Source: an uncultured Collinsella sp.
GTDB taxonomy: Bacteria > Actinomycetota > Coriobacteriia > Coriobacteriales > Coriobacteriaceae
Length of the DNA stretch: 6,322 nucleotides
Direction: 5' to 3'
NCBI GenBank assembly: GCA_900549195.1
Contig: URNK01000100.1
Coordinates: 1 to 6,322, forward strand
Part shown: positions 1 through 5,298 of the stretch, piece after piece
Numbering within the stretch: position 1 is the stretch's first letter
How the letters are laid out: every line of letters starts with the position of its first letter
Made by a program: the position numbers and the translations under genes
Notes under the pieces: generated by a model
Seen by the model: the letters and a program-made list of their open reading frames with translations, nothing else
Told to the model about the DNA's origin: nothing
Database searches by the model: none

Positions 1-47
1 GAGATGAGCGCTAGTCTCGTGGGCTCGGAGATGTGTATAAGAGACAG
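1..47 (+). other. Nextera-type sequencing adapter left at contig end
   Basis: Bases 14-47 match the Illumina Nextera read-2 transposase adapter, ending with the 19-bp Tn5 mosaic end at 29-47. Bases 1-5 (GAGAT) fit the end of the P7 primer and bases 6-13 (GAGCGCTA) fit an 8-base i7 index between them. This is library-construction sequence, not genome. It also creates spurious reading frames: on the - strand it encodes the database artefact peptide CLLYTSPSPRD, and on the + strand MYKRQ. Genomic sequence starts at about base 48. Confidence 0.97.
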
Positions 48-889
48 ATGTGTACTTCACCGTTAATAGCGCGGATAGCAAGGACTACGTCAGCTACTCT
101 GCTGGTGGTGGGGTGTATCGCTATACGCTCGGCGATGCAGAGGCGACGCAGATTTATGATGCGGCTGGCCATTACCAGTACTGTGACTCTCCGGTCATTG
201 CCGATGCATCTGGCAACCTGTACTACATCAATGACTCGGGCACGCTGTTCAAGCTTGGGGCCGTTGAGTCTTGGACGGTTGCCTTTAATTCCAACGGCGG
301 GTCTGCTTGCGACACTAAGTTTGTTGCCACGGCCGATGGCAAGCTGGTCAAGCCGGCCGATCCGACGCGCGATGGCTACACTTTCGGCGGTTGGTATACC
401 GATGAAGCCTGCACGCGGGCGTATGACTTCGCCACGCCGGTGACGGCCGATCTGACGCTGTATGCCAAGTGGACCAAGAATGCCGTTAACCCTGGCGGTA
501 ATGGCGGCGCAGGTTCGAATGGCGGCGGCGGTTCTGGTACCGGTACTGGTTCCGGCACTGGCGCTGGCACTGGCACGGGTTCCGGCTCCGGCTCGAAGGG
601 CGGCGCTGTCGCCCCGGGTCATAAGCCGATGACCAAGACGACGGTGTCGACCAAGGCCGAGACCAAGGAAAACAAGTCCGACAAGAAGGATGAGAAGAAG
701 TCTGACAAGAAGGACAACAAGTCCGACAAGAAGTCCGATACGGGTGCTGCTTCCACGACCACTGCTAAGAAGTCCTCTAGTGCTTCCGAGCAGGAGACTG
801 GCACCAACCCGCTCGCCATTGTTGGCGTTGCCGCCGGCGTCATCGGTCTCGCCATCGTCGGCGTGTTCGTGTTCACCAAACGTCGGTAG
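48..889 (+). CDS. Surface protein with InlB B-repeat and C-terminal membrane anchor (5' partial)
   Basis: The frame is open from the adapter junction (first whole codon at 50) to TAG at 887-889, so the N-terminus and signal peptide are missing. The GTG at 50 is only where the contig begins. Counting from codon 50: residues about 20-70 look like the last blades of a PQQ-type beta-propeller (motif SGNLYYIN, then SGTLFKLG). Residues about 76-141 are a Listeria/Bacteroides InlB B-repeat (Flg_new family), with the hallmarks FNSNGG, GYTFGGWYTD and LTLYAKW. Residues about 148-185 are a Gly/Ser/Thr linker, and 203-245 a Lys/Ser/Asp-rich stalk. Residues about 254-275 are hydrophobic, followed by KRR at the end. 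This layout resembles a sortase substrate, but the sorting motif is degenerate (EQETG at 247-251, not LPxTG), so it may simply stay in the membrane. It probably acts outside the cell as an adhesin or binding protein; the ligand is unknown. The DUF4430 gene follows immediately, suggesting an operon and a joint role. Confidence 0.88.
671..733 (+). repeat. Repeats encoding the Lys/Asp/Ser stalk
   Basis: An 18-base unit (AACAAGTCCGACAAGAAG) occurs exactly at 671-688 and 716-733, with a degenerate copy around 697-712. It encodes the repeated SDKK stretch of the stalk. Such repeats could change length by slippage, so stalk length may vary between strains. Confidence 0.7.
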
Positions 890-893
890 GTGA
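888..893 (+). promoter_or_regulatory. Ribosome binding site deciding the DUF4430 gene start
   Basis: AGGTGA overlaps the TAG of the upstream gene and lies 5 nt before GTG 899. The GTG at 890 has no such site in front of it, so 899 is the better start. Overlap of this site with the upstream stop codon suggests translational coupling. Confidence 0.6.
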
Positions 894-898
894 GGGTT

Positions 899-1801
899 GT
901 GTCCAATAAATCCAAGGACGCTGACCCCAAGCAACCAGATTCCTCGTTCATTCAGTTCGACGATGCAAAGCAACAGGGCGCCGCTTCGGCGGCGTCCGCA
1001 TCTCGTCGCAAGGCGCTCCTTGGCGTTCTTGCTGCCGCGTGCACCATTCTGATCGTCGTCTCGCTGGGCTTCGTCCATCCTTCCGAGAGCGGCGCCTGGT
1101 CCATTGACTGGATCGTTCAGACCGTGACGGGGGAGAGCGTCGTCGCCAAGGACACCAAGGGGTCTGGCTCGTCTACCGCTCCGGGCGAGGCCAGTTCCAA
1201 GGATTCCAAATCTTCGGATGCTGCAAAAGATGAGTCCAAGGGCTCGAACGACGCCAAGGATGATTCCGAGTCTTCGCACAAGGAATCGGACAAAAGCTCG
1301 GATAGCAAGAAGTCCGATGGCCAGGACAGCAAGAGGTCTGGCGATAAATCCGCTGCCCAAAATACGGGAGCCGGTGATACTTCCAATGCGTCTGGCGGTG
1401 CTTCTTCGGGCGGTGGCCAGTCGTCTGATGGAGCCTCATCCCCTAATGGTGGAAACGCCTCCTCGGGCAGCCAAAGCGGCTCACAGGAGTCCAACTACGT
1501 TACGGTGACGGTTTCGGTCACATCGAGCGCTGTGGGCAATCCCGTGTCCTCTGGCGGCACCTTTACCTTTAACGAAGGCGCCACCGTTTACGATGCCCTG
1601 TGCGCGCTGGGCCTTTCTGTCAACGCACACGGCTCATCGTACGGCACGTATGTTTCTGCGATTGGTGGTTTGGCCGAGAAACAGTACGGCGGCACGAGCG
1701 GCTGGATGTACTCCGTCAACGGCACAACGCCCATGACGGCCTGCAGTAACTACGTTCTCTCCAATGGTGACAACGTCGTTTGGTATTACGTAACGGGCTA
1801 G
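899..1801 (+). CDS. Membrane-anchored DUF4430 (transcobalamin-C-like) domain protein
   Basis: This 300-residue protein has three parts. Residues 1-36 are a polar cytoplasmic tail ending in RRK. Residues about 39-59 form one membrane helix (signal anchor). Residues about 82-197 are a long low-complexity stalk rich in Ser, Asp, Lys and Gly. The C-terminal 103 residues (198-300) match DUF4430, the bacterial relative of the transcobalamin/intrinsic factor C-terminal domain: FTFNEGATVYDAL, then a tyrosine/glycine-rich stretch, SGWMYSVNG, and NGDNVVWYY at the end. The domain should face outside the cell. By family analogy it could bind a small ligand such as a corrinoid or act as a surface-binding module, but neither is proven here. 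Start: GTG 899 has an SD (AGGTGA, 888-893); GTG 890, just after the upstream stop, is the alternative and adds 3 residues. It is almost certainly co-transcribed with the upstream InlB-repeat gene and ends at the terminator at 1824-1861. Confidence 0.9.
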   Translation: MSNKSKDADPKQPDSSFIQFDDAKQQGAASAASASRRKALLGVLAAACTILIVVSLGFVHPSESGAWSIDWIVQTVTGESVVAKDTKGSGSSTAPGEASSKDSKSSDAAKDESKGSNDAKDDSESSHKESDKSSDSKKSDGQDSKRSGDKSAAQNTGAGDTSNASGGASSGGGQSSDGASSPNGGNASSGSQSGSQESNYVTVTVSVTSSAVGNPVSSGGTFTFNEGATVYDALCALGLSVNAHGSSYGTYVSAIGGLAEKQYGGTSGWMYSVNGTTPMTACSNYVLSNGDNVVWYYVTG

Positions 1802-1823
1802 AGGCCTCGACATAGCGCGCCAG

Positions 1824-1861
1824 ACGGGCGGTTCGGACCAACATCCGGACCGCCCGTTTTT
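1824..1861 (+). terminator. Intrinsic terminator of the surface-protein operon
   Basis: Arms 1824-1837 and 1844-1857 form a 14-bp GC-rich stem with one G-U pair and a 6-nt loop. A run of five T (1857-1861) follows on the + strand. It lies 22 nt after the DUF4430 stop codon. Confidence 0.93.
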
Positions 1862-1900
1862 CATGCGAATGGGACTGGGTCGCCGGGTCTCTCGGCAAAC

Positions 1901-1934
1901 AAAAAACCGGTTGGAACGGGAATTCCAACCGGTT
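1901..1934 (-). terminator. Intrinsic terminator downstream of the first GtrA-like gene
   Basis: Arms 1905-1916 and 1923-1934 pair perfectly over 12 bp with a 6-nt loop. The A-run at 1901-1906 reads as a T-tract on the - strand, so it stops leftward transcription from the gtrA-like gene that ends at 1961. With the terminator at 1824-1861 it separates two convergent operons. Confidence 0.9.
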
Positions 1935-1960
1935 ATACATTCAAGCAAATAGTGAATCGA

Positions 1961-2368
1961 CTACGACCGTGCGCCCTCGAGGAAGAAGCGGCGGCTGAAG
2001 TAGTTGTACCAGGTGACGAGGAACGTGGCGATGGCCTTCATGGCCTGGTAGCCGATGCTCAAAAACGTGACGCCCACAAACATGTACAGGTCGTTGAGGC
2101 CCAGGCCGATCACCGACAGGATGGTGAAGATCGTGAACTCGCGCTTGCGGCTCATGCCTTCGCGGTGGTCGAACACGTACTTCATGCTGAGCCAGTAGTT
2201 GACCACGACGGACGTGATAAACGAAACCGTGGTGCTCATCAAAAAGTCGAGGTGGAACAGCTCGACGAGCGCAATGAGCATGCCCCAGTCGATGCCAAAG
2301 GAGATAAGACCCACGACAGCAAACTTGAGGAACTGCTTGGTATGAGGTTGTGCCAGCGCCTTGCGCAC
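1961..2368 (-). CDS. GtrA-family small membrane protein (copy 1)
   Basis: This 135-residue protein has the size and four-helix layout of the GtrA family (helices about 14-35, 43-62, 78-100 and 106-125). Members are thought to move undecaprenyl-phosphate-linked sugars across the membrane for modification of cell-surface polysaccharides. Family-like features are FLKFAVVG near the start, GIDWG in helix 1, NYWLSMKYVF after helix 2, and the basic end FSRRFFLEG. It is paralogous to the gene at 2588-2983; both share MKYVF-H-EGMSR-REF and LSVIGL-LND. The GTG start at 2366-2368 is chosen because an in-frame stop lies about 45 bases upstream (2411-2413) with no other good start between; a weak GGA at 2378-2380 could serve as ribosome binding site. 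No glycosyltransferase partner is in the window, so the substrate is unknown. The sequence upstream is AT-rich and odd, so the exact N-terminus is less certain. Confidence 0.9.
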   Translation of the reverse strand: MRKALAQPHTKQFLKFAVVGLISFGIDWGMLIALVELFHLDFLMSTTVSFITSVVVNYWLSMKYVFDHREGMSRKREFTIFTILSVIGLGLNDLYMFVGVTFLSIGYQAMKAIATFLVTWYNYFSRRFFLEGARS

Positions 2369-2520
2369 GTAATCACATCCAATGCGTTGATGAATCGAGC
2401 AGAGGATACTTTAGAGCTTTTACAAGGGAAACGTAAGGTCTTTGCCAAGAACTATATGAACTCGCCAAATTTTCAAGAGCTAATCCGCAAACGTTGAAAA
2501 TTTGCCCGTAAACGAGCGAC
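2369..2520. other. AT-rich islet between the two GtrA genes
   Basis: By hand count, 2371-2500 is about 39% GC (51 of 130), well below the flanking genes. It is upstream of gtrA copy 1 and should hold that gene's promoter, but I found no convincing -35/-10 pair. It contains an 11-bp inverted repeat (2466-2476 with 2494-2504, 17-nt spacer). On the + strand it carries a protein-like reading-frame tail (see the pseudogene entry). Confidence 0.6.
2390..2497 (+). pseudogene. Possible gene remnant (C-terminal 35 residues of an unrecognised protein)
   Basis: From ATG 2390 to TGA 2495-2497 the + strand encodes 35 residues with the look of a real protein end: a charged amphipathic helix (AEDTLELLQGKRKVFAKNY) and then NSPNFQELIRKR. 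Codons are AT-rich (TTA, CTT, AAA, CGT), unlike the neighbours. The frame stays open leftward into the antisense of the gtrA gene, where it is just a shadow, so any original 5' part has been lost. There is no ribosome binding site. I do not recognise the family. It may be the scar of a transferred gene, or chance coding in promoter DNA. Confidence 0.3.
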
Positions 2521-2521
2521 A

Positions 2522-2561
2522 CCCACGGACGATACTGCGCTGAGTGCGCGTCGTCCGTGGG
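2522..2561 (-). terminator. Long GC-rich hairpin downstream of the second GtrA gene, without T-tract
   Basis: Bases 2522-2532 pair perfectly with 2551-2561 (11 bp). After a 3-base bulge (2534-2536) a further 4-bp stem closes on a TGAGT loop (2537-2549). It lies 27 nt past the stop of the gtrA gene at 2588 on the - strand. No T-run follows directly on either strand, so it may be a weak terminator, an RNA-stabilising 3' structure, or a repeat element. Confidence 0.5.
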
Positions 2562-2587
2562 CGCCGTAATGCTGCAGGGGTTTCGAG

Positions 2588-2983
2588 CTATTTTGTCTCG
2601 TCGCCCTCCAGGAAGATTTTTCGGGTCACAAAGTTGTAGACCATGACAAGCGCGGTGGCGCAGATCTTGGCGATATTGGCCTCGAGTCCCAGGCCGGCGT
2701 TGAGCGCCAGCACGATGCCGTCGTTGAGCACCAAACCGATCACGGACAGCACGACAAAGATGATGAACTCGCGGCGGCGGCTCATGCCTTCCTTGTGCGC
2801 AAACACGTACTTCATGCTTGCGAGGTAGTTAAAGATGAGTGAGATGATAAAGCCGCTGGTGTTGGCGATTAGGATGTTGAGGCCCAGACCGTAGTGGAGC
2901 AGATTCATAATGCCAAAGTCGATAACCGTGGCAATGACACCGACGACGCCAAATTTCATGATCTGCGCAAGGAGCTTTTGCAT
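2588..2983 (-). CDS. GtrA-family small membrane protein (copy 2)
   Basis: From ATG 2983 this is a 131-residue four-helix protein (helices about 9-29, 36-57, 73-95 and 102-122) of the GtrA family, members of which are linked to transport of lipid-carried sugars for surface glycans. Visible features are IMKFGVVG at the start, VIDFG in helix 1, FNYLASMKYVF after helix 2, and NFVTRKIFLEG at the end. It is a diverged paralogue of the gene at 1961-2368. The frame extends upstream to a TTG at 3046 (152 residues) and an ATG at 3016. I prefer ATG 2983 because it aligns with the start of the paralogue (MQKLLAQ versus MRKALAQ) and has AAGG 8 nt before it; the upstream starts lack a good ribosome binding site. 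It follows fbp on the same strand (gap 78 bp, or 15 bp from the TTG), so it may be read from the fbp promoter, although its role appears unrelated. Confidence 0.9.
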   Translation of the reverse strand: MQKLLAQIMKFGVVGVIATVIDFGIMNLLHYGLGLNILIANTSGFIISLIFNYLASMKYVFAHKEGMSRRREFIIFVVLSVIGLVLNDGIVLALNAGLGLEANIAKICATALVMVYNFVTRKIFLEGDETK

Positions 2984-3061
2984 GGTACCTGCCTTAGGGT
3001 GGCGCGGGGACGCCATGGGGATGACAAACTCAGCAAGTTTAGCCAATCCCCGCGGGTGGGG

Positions 3062-4978
3062 CTAGACGCGCTCTTCGATAGCACCGTTTCTATATGCATC
3101 GAGCAGCTGGCGCAGGTCCTGGATCTGGCTGCGAATTTTGGCGCCAGTATCGGTGTCGCTCACCATGCGGCGACGGTCCGCTTGGTCAAAACGGTTGGTC
3201 TCGCTCTCGATGTCCACGTTGCGCGTGAGTGCCTCGGCAACCGTCGTAAAGGCCCGGTGCGACTTGAGGCGGCAGCCGCGCGAGCTCGAGATGAGCGTAT
3301 AGCCGGCGATACCCGTCTTGGGATGGTAAGCGCGGCAGAAGCCGCCATCGATGACCAGCAGCTTGCCGTTGGCGCGGATGGGCTGCTCGCCCTTGGTGGT
3401 TTTAACGGGCGTGTGGCCGTTGATGATGTGGCCGGTCGGCGAACATGCCATGGGCGCGACGCCAAACTCGCGCATGATGTCGTCGCAGACCGAGGGCGAC
3501 TTGGTAAGCGTAAAGTACGGGTCCATCGGCTCGACCCAGGTGCTCTTATCGGCGATATAGGCGCGCTCAAAGGTACGCACCAGGCGTCCGCTGGCGGGTG
3601 AATTGAAGCCAATCCACAGGTACCACATCCAGTCGAGGGCATCGCGGTCGCCCACGCGCCACGCGCGGCGGGCGATGTGGTCGCAAAAATCGAGATAATC
3701 GCGGCCGGCGTGCCAGGTGCCCAGGCAGTTCATGCTGCTAAAGGTGCCGTCTTCGTTGAGCGGAACGCAGCCGTGGAAGAGCAGGTTGCCGTTGGCGACC
3801 TTGTACATCGAGCCGTGGGAATAGAGGAAATCGATATGGCGATGCAGGTGATCGGCGGTGACAAACTCGGACACGAGCTTGTCGATGATGTGCTGCTCCT
3901 GAGACGTGAGCGTATAGGGGTCCGCCGGATCGACGGTGGGGAAGTCGTTGGTCGTGAGCGGCCATACGCTGCCGTCGGCGAGCGTGACCGTGCCGGTGTC
4001 GTGCTCGATCTTGTCGAGTAACAGACGGTCGGTCATATCGAACTCGGGGTGGCGCTGGATAATCTGGCCCTCGAGCTTAAAGAGCAGCACATTGATGGCC
4101 TTGATCAGCGGGGTGATGGACTCACCGGCGGTGTAGGTGGCATCGGCAAAGGCGACAAGCTCACGCAGCGAGATGCCGTAGTCGTTCTCGAGGATCTCGT
4201 AATTGTCGTAACGCAGGTTGTTGCGCAGCACCGTGGCGATGCAGGCGGGCTCACCGGCCGCAGCGCCCATCCATAGCAGGTCGTGGTTGCCCCACTGGAT
4301 GTCGAGCGAATGGTAGGTGAGCAGGCGGTCCATAATCTTGGCAGCGCCGCCGCCGCGGTCGAAGATATCGCCCACCAGGTGCAGGTGGTCGACGGCCAAG
4401 CGCTTGATGAGCGAGGCGAGTGACTCGATAAAGTCGTCGGCGCTGGCGGTCTCCAGGATGGACTCCACGATGCGCTCGTGATAGCGCACGCGATAGTTGT
4501 TCTCGTCCGGGTGCGTGTGCAACAACTCGTCGATGATATAGGCGTAATCGCGCGGTATGGCCTTACGCACCTTGGAGCGCGTGTAGCGGCTTGAAAGCGA
4601 ACGAGCGACCATGATGAGCTGGTCAAGCATCGTCTTGTACCAGGTGGGCGAGTCCTCGCGCTGGCTGCGGACCAGCTCGATCTTCTCGTGCGGGTAGTAG
4701 ATGAGCGTGCACAGCTCGCCCTTTTCGTCAAAGGTGAGCGTGTCGCCAAAGATCTCGTCGACATGTTCGCGCACGACGCCCGAGCAGTTGTTGAGGATGT
4801 GCATAAAGGCTTCGTACTCACCATGCACGTCGCTCATAAAATGCTCGGTGCCCTTGGGTAGGTTGAGGATTGCCGAGAGGTTGATAATTTCGGTAAATGC
4901 GGATTGTTCGGTGGGGAACTGTCTCGACAGCAGGCGCAGATACTTGAAGTCTTGCGGGTTGCGATCGAATGCGACCAT
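3062..4978 (-). CDS. fbp: Fructose-1,6-bisphosphatase, class III (Firmicutes type)
   Basis: This 638-residue cytoplasmic enzyme hydrolyses fructose 1,6-bisphosphate to fructose 6-phosphate and phosphate (EC 3.1.3.11), the committed step of gluconeogenesis. The length fits class III FBPases (about 640-670 residues, as in Bacillus subtilis Fbp), which belong to the metallophosphoesterase fold and are unrelated to class I or GlpX. Metal-site motifs are intact: SDVHGE at 49-54, GDIFDRG at 203-209, GNHD at 230-233, a histidine at 402 (LLFHGCVP) and NGHTP at 520-524, followed by LLVIDGGFCRAYH. The start is ATG 4978: GGAAGG (4985-4990) lies 6 nt upstream. The frame is open further to 5023 but no site supports that. 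No frameshift or missing key residue is seen. It is the first gene of a leftward transcription unit, with gtrA copy 2 behind it. An operator-like inverted repeat sits 28-57 bp before the start codon, suggesting regulation, perhaps by carbon source. Confidence 0.97.
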   Translation of the reverse strand: MVAFDRNPQDFKYLRLLSRQFPTEQSAFTEIINLSAILNLPKGTEHFMSDVHGEYEAFMHILNNCSGVVREHVDEIFGDTLTFDEKGELCTLIYYPHEKIELVRSQREDSPTWYKTMLDQLIMVARSLSSRYTRSKVRKAIPRDYAYIIDELLHTHPDENNYRVRYHERIVESILETASADDFIESLASLIKRLAVDHLHLVGDIFDRGGGAAKIMDRLLTYHSLDIQWGNHDLLWMGAAAGEPACIATVLRNNLRYDNYEILENDYGISLRELVAFADATYTAGESITPLIKAINVLLFKLEGQIIQRHPEFDMTDRLLLDKIEHDTGTVTLADGSVWPLTTNDFPTVDPADPYTLTSQEQHIIDKLVSEFVTADHLHRHIDFLYSHGSMYKVANGNLLFHGCVPLNEDGTFSSMNCLGTWHAGRDYLDFCDHIARRAWRVGDRDALDWMWYLWIGFNSPASGRLVRTFERAYIADKSTWVEPMDPYFTLTKSPSVCDDIMREFGVAPMACSPTGHIINGHTPVKTTKGEQPIRANGKLLVIDGGFCRAYHPKTGIAGYTLISSSRGCRLKSHRAFTTVAEALTRNVDIESETNRFDQADRRRMVSDTDTGAKIRSQIQDLRQLLDAYRNGAIEERV

Positions 4979-4984
4979 GAAACA

Positions 4985-4990
4985 CCTTCC
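4985..4990 (-). promoter_or_regulatory. Ribosome binding site fixing the fbp start
   Basis: GGAAGG on the - strand, 6 nt before ATG 4978. It supports this start over the open frame further upstream. Confidence 0.8.
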
Positions 4991-5005
4991 GATATGGTTG
5001 GTAAA

Positions 5006-5035
5006 ACTGATAAACAACGTCAAACGTTTATCAGT
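5006..5035. promoter_or_regulatory. Operator-like inverted repeat upstream of fbp
   Basis: Two perfect 10-bp arms, ACTGATAAAC at 5006-5015 and GTTTATCAGT at 5026-5035, are separated by 10 bp, so the arms are about two helical turns apart. It lies between the expected fbp promoter and its ribosome binding site, typical of a repressor site. The regulator is unknown; a LacI-like or similar dimeric regulator is a guess. Alternatively it could form a hairpin in the fbp leader RNA. Confidence 0.55.
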
Positions 5036-5202
5036 ATGCGCCGCTTTTGTTTCGATTTTGCGCCAGCGGCTGAATTGTCGGCTGAACGGTTTGGTAAATC
5101 GATTTAGTTGAGGTAGATATGGCGGTTGGGTGGAGACGACAGAGGGTGTTTTCTCAGATATTTATGCGTGGGGCCGGTGGAGACGATGGTGGTAAAGATG
5201 TT

Positions 5203-5233
5203 CACTATTTTTGGTTCGATTTGGTAAATAGTG
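5203..5233. promoter_or_regulatory. Inverted repeat upstream of the DegV gene
   Basis: Arms CACTATTT (5203-5210) and AAATAGTG (5226-5233) pair perfectly around a 15-nt spacer. It lies about 65 bp before the DegV start codon and upstream of a possible -10 at 5265, so it could be a regulator-binding site. It could also be chance in an AT-rich stretch. Confidence 0.35.
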
Positions 5234-5264
5234 GACATATGTACCGCATGTAGGCTCACTGTGC

Positions 5265-5270
5265 GATAAT
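5265..5270 (+). promoter_or_regulatory. Possible -10 element of the DegV gene
   Basis: GATAAT differs from TATAAT at one base and would place the transcript start about 20 nt before the start codon. No good -35 is found at the usual distance (TACCGC at 5242-5247), so this is tentative. Confidence 0.3.
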
Positions 5271-5285
5271 TTGCGCAGCAATGAG

Positions 5286-5292
5286 TAAGGAG
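5286..5292 (+). promoter_or_regulatory. Ribosome binding site fixing the DegV start
   Basis: TAAGGAG lies 6 nt before ATG 5299. The in-frame ATG at 5281 lies in front of this site and so is not the likely start. Confidence 0.85.
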
Positions 5293-5298
5293 CCTCAT

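Larger units (their letters stand above)
4979..5298. other. Divergent intergenic region between fbp and the DegV gene
   Basis: These 320 bp have no convincing gene. They should hold the promoters of both divergent genes. Visible elements are inverted repeats at 5006-5035 and 5203-5233, an 8-bp direct repeat (CGGCTGAA at 5067-5074 and 5079-5086), an 11-bp direct repeat (GGTGGAGACGA at 5129-5139 and 5176-5186), and TTTGGTAAAT occurring near 5090 and 5220. The long - strand frame across this region has no ribosome binding site and overlaps the DegV gene antisense, so I treat it as spurious. Confidence 0.7.

Noticed and set aside
33..443. + strand frame starting MYKRQ
   Set aside because: Its start codon lies inside the Tn5 mosaic end of the adapter, and it overlaps the real gene in another frame.
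1034..1045. Possible lipobox (LAAAC) in the DUF4430 protein
   Set aside because: The cysteine is inside the membrane helix with more hydrophobic residues after it, and position -3 is Ala, so a signal anchor fits better than a lipoprotein.
11..1360. 449-residue - strand open reading frame
   Set aside because: It is an antisense shadow of the two surface-protein genes, and its C-terminus is adapter-encoded (CLLYTSPSPRD).
1952..2389. 5' part of the + strand 181-residue frame
   Set aside because: It is antisense to the GtrA gene and His/Asp/Glu-rich, typical of a shadow; only its tail after 2390 is worth a look.
3003..3054. 8-bp GC-rich inverted repeat between fbp and gtrA copy 2 (3003-3010 with 3047-3054)
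   Set aside because: The loop is 36 nt and no T-tract follows, so it is not a credible terminator, and it does not cover the preferred ribosome binding site.
4105..4824. 239-residue - strand frame inside fbp
   Set aside because: Arg/Ser/Thr-rich out-of-frame shadow of fbp, which has all its catalytic motifs intact.
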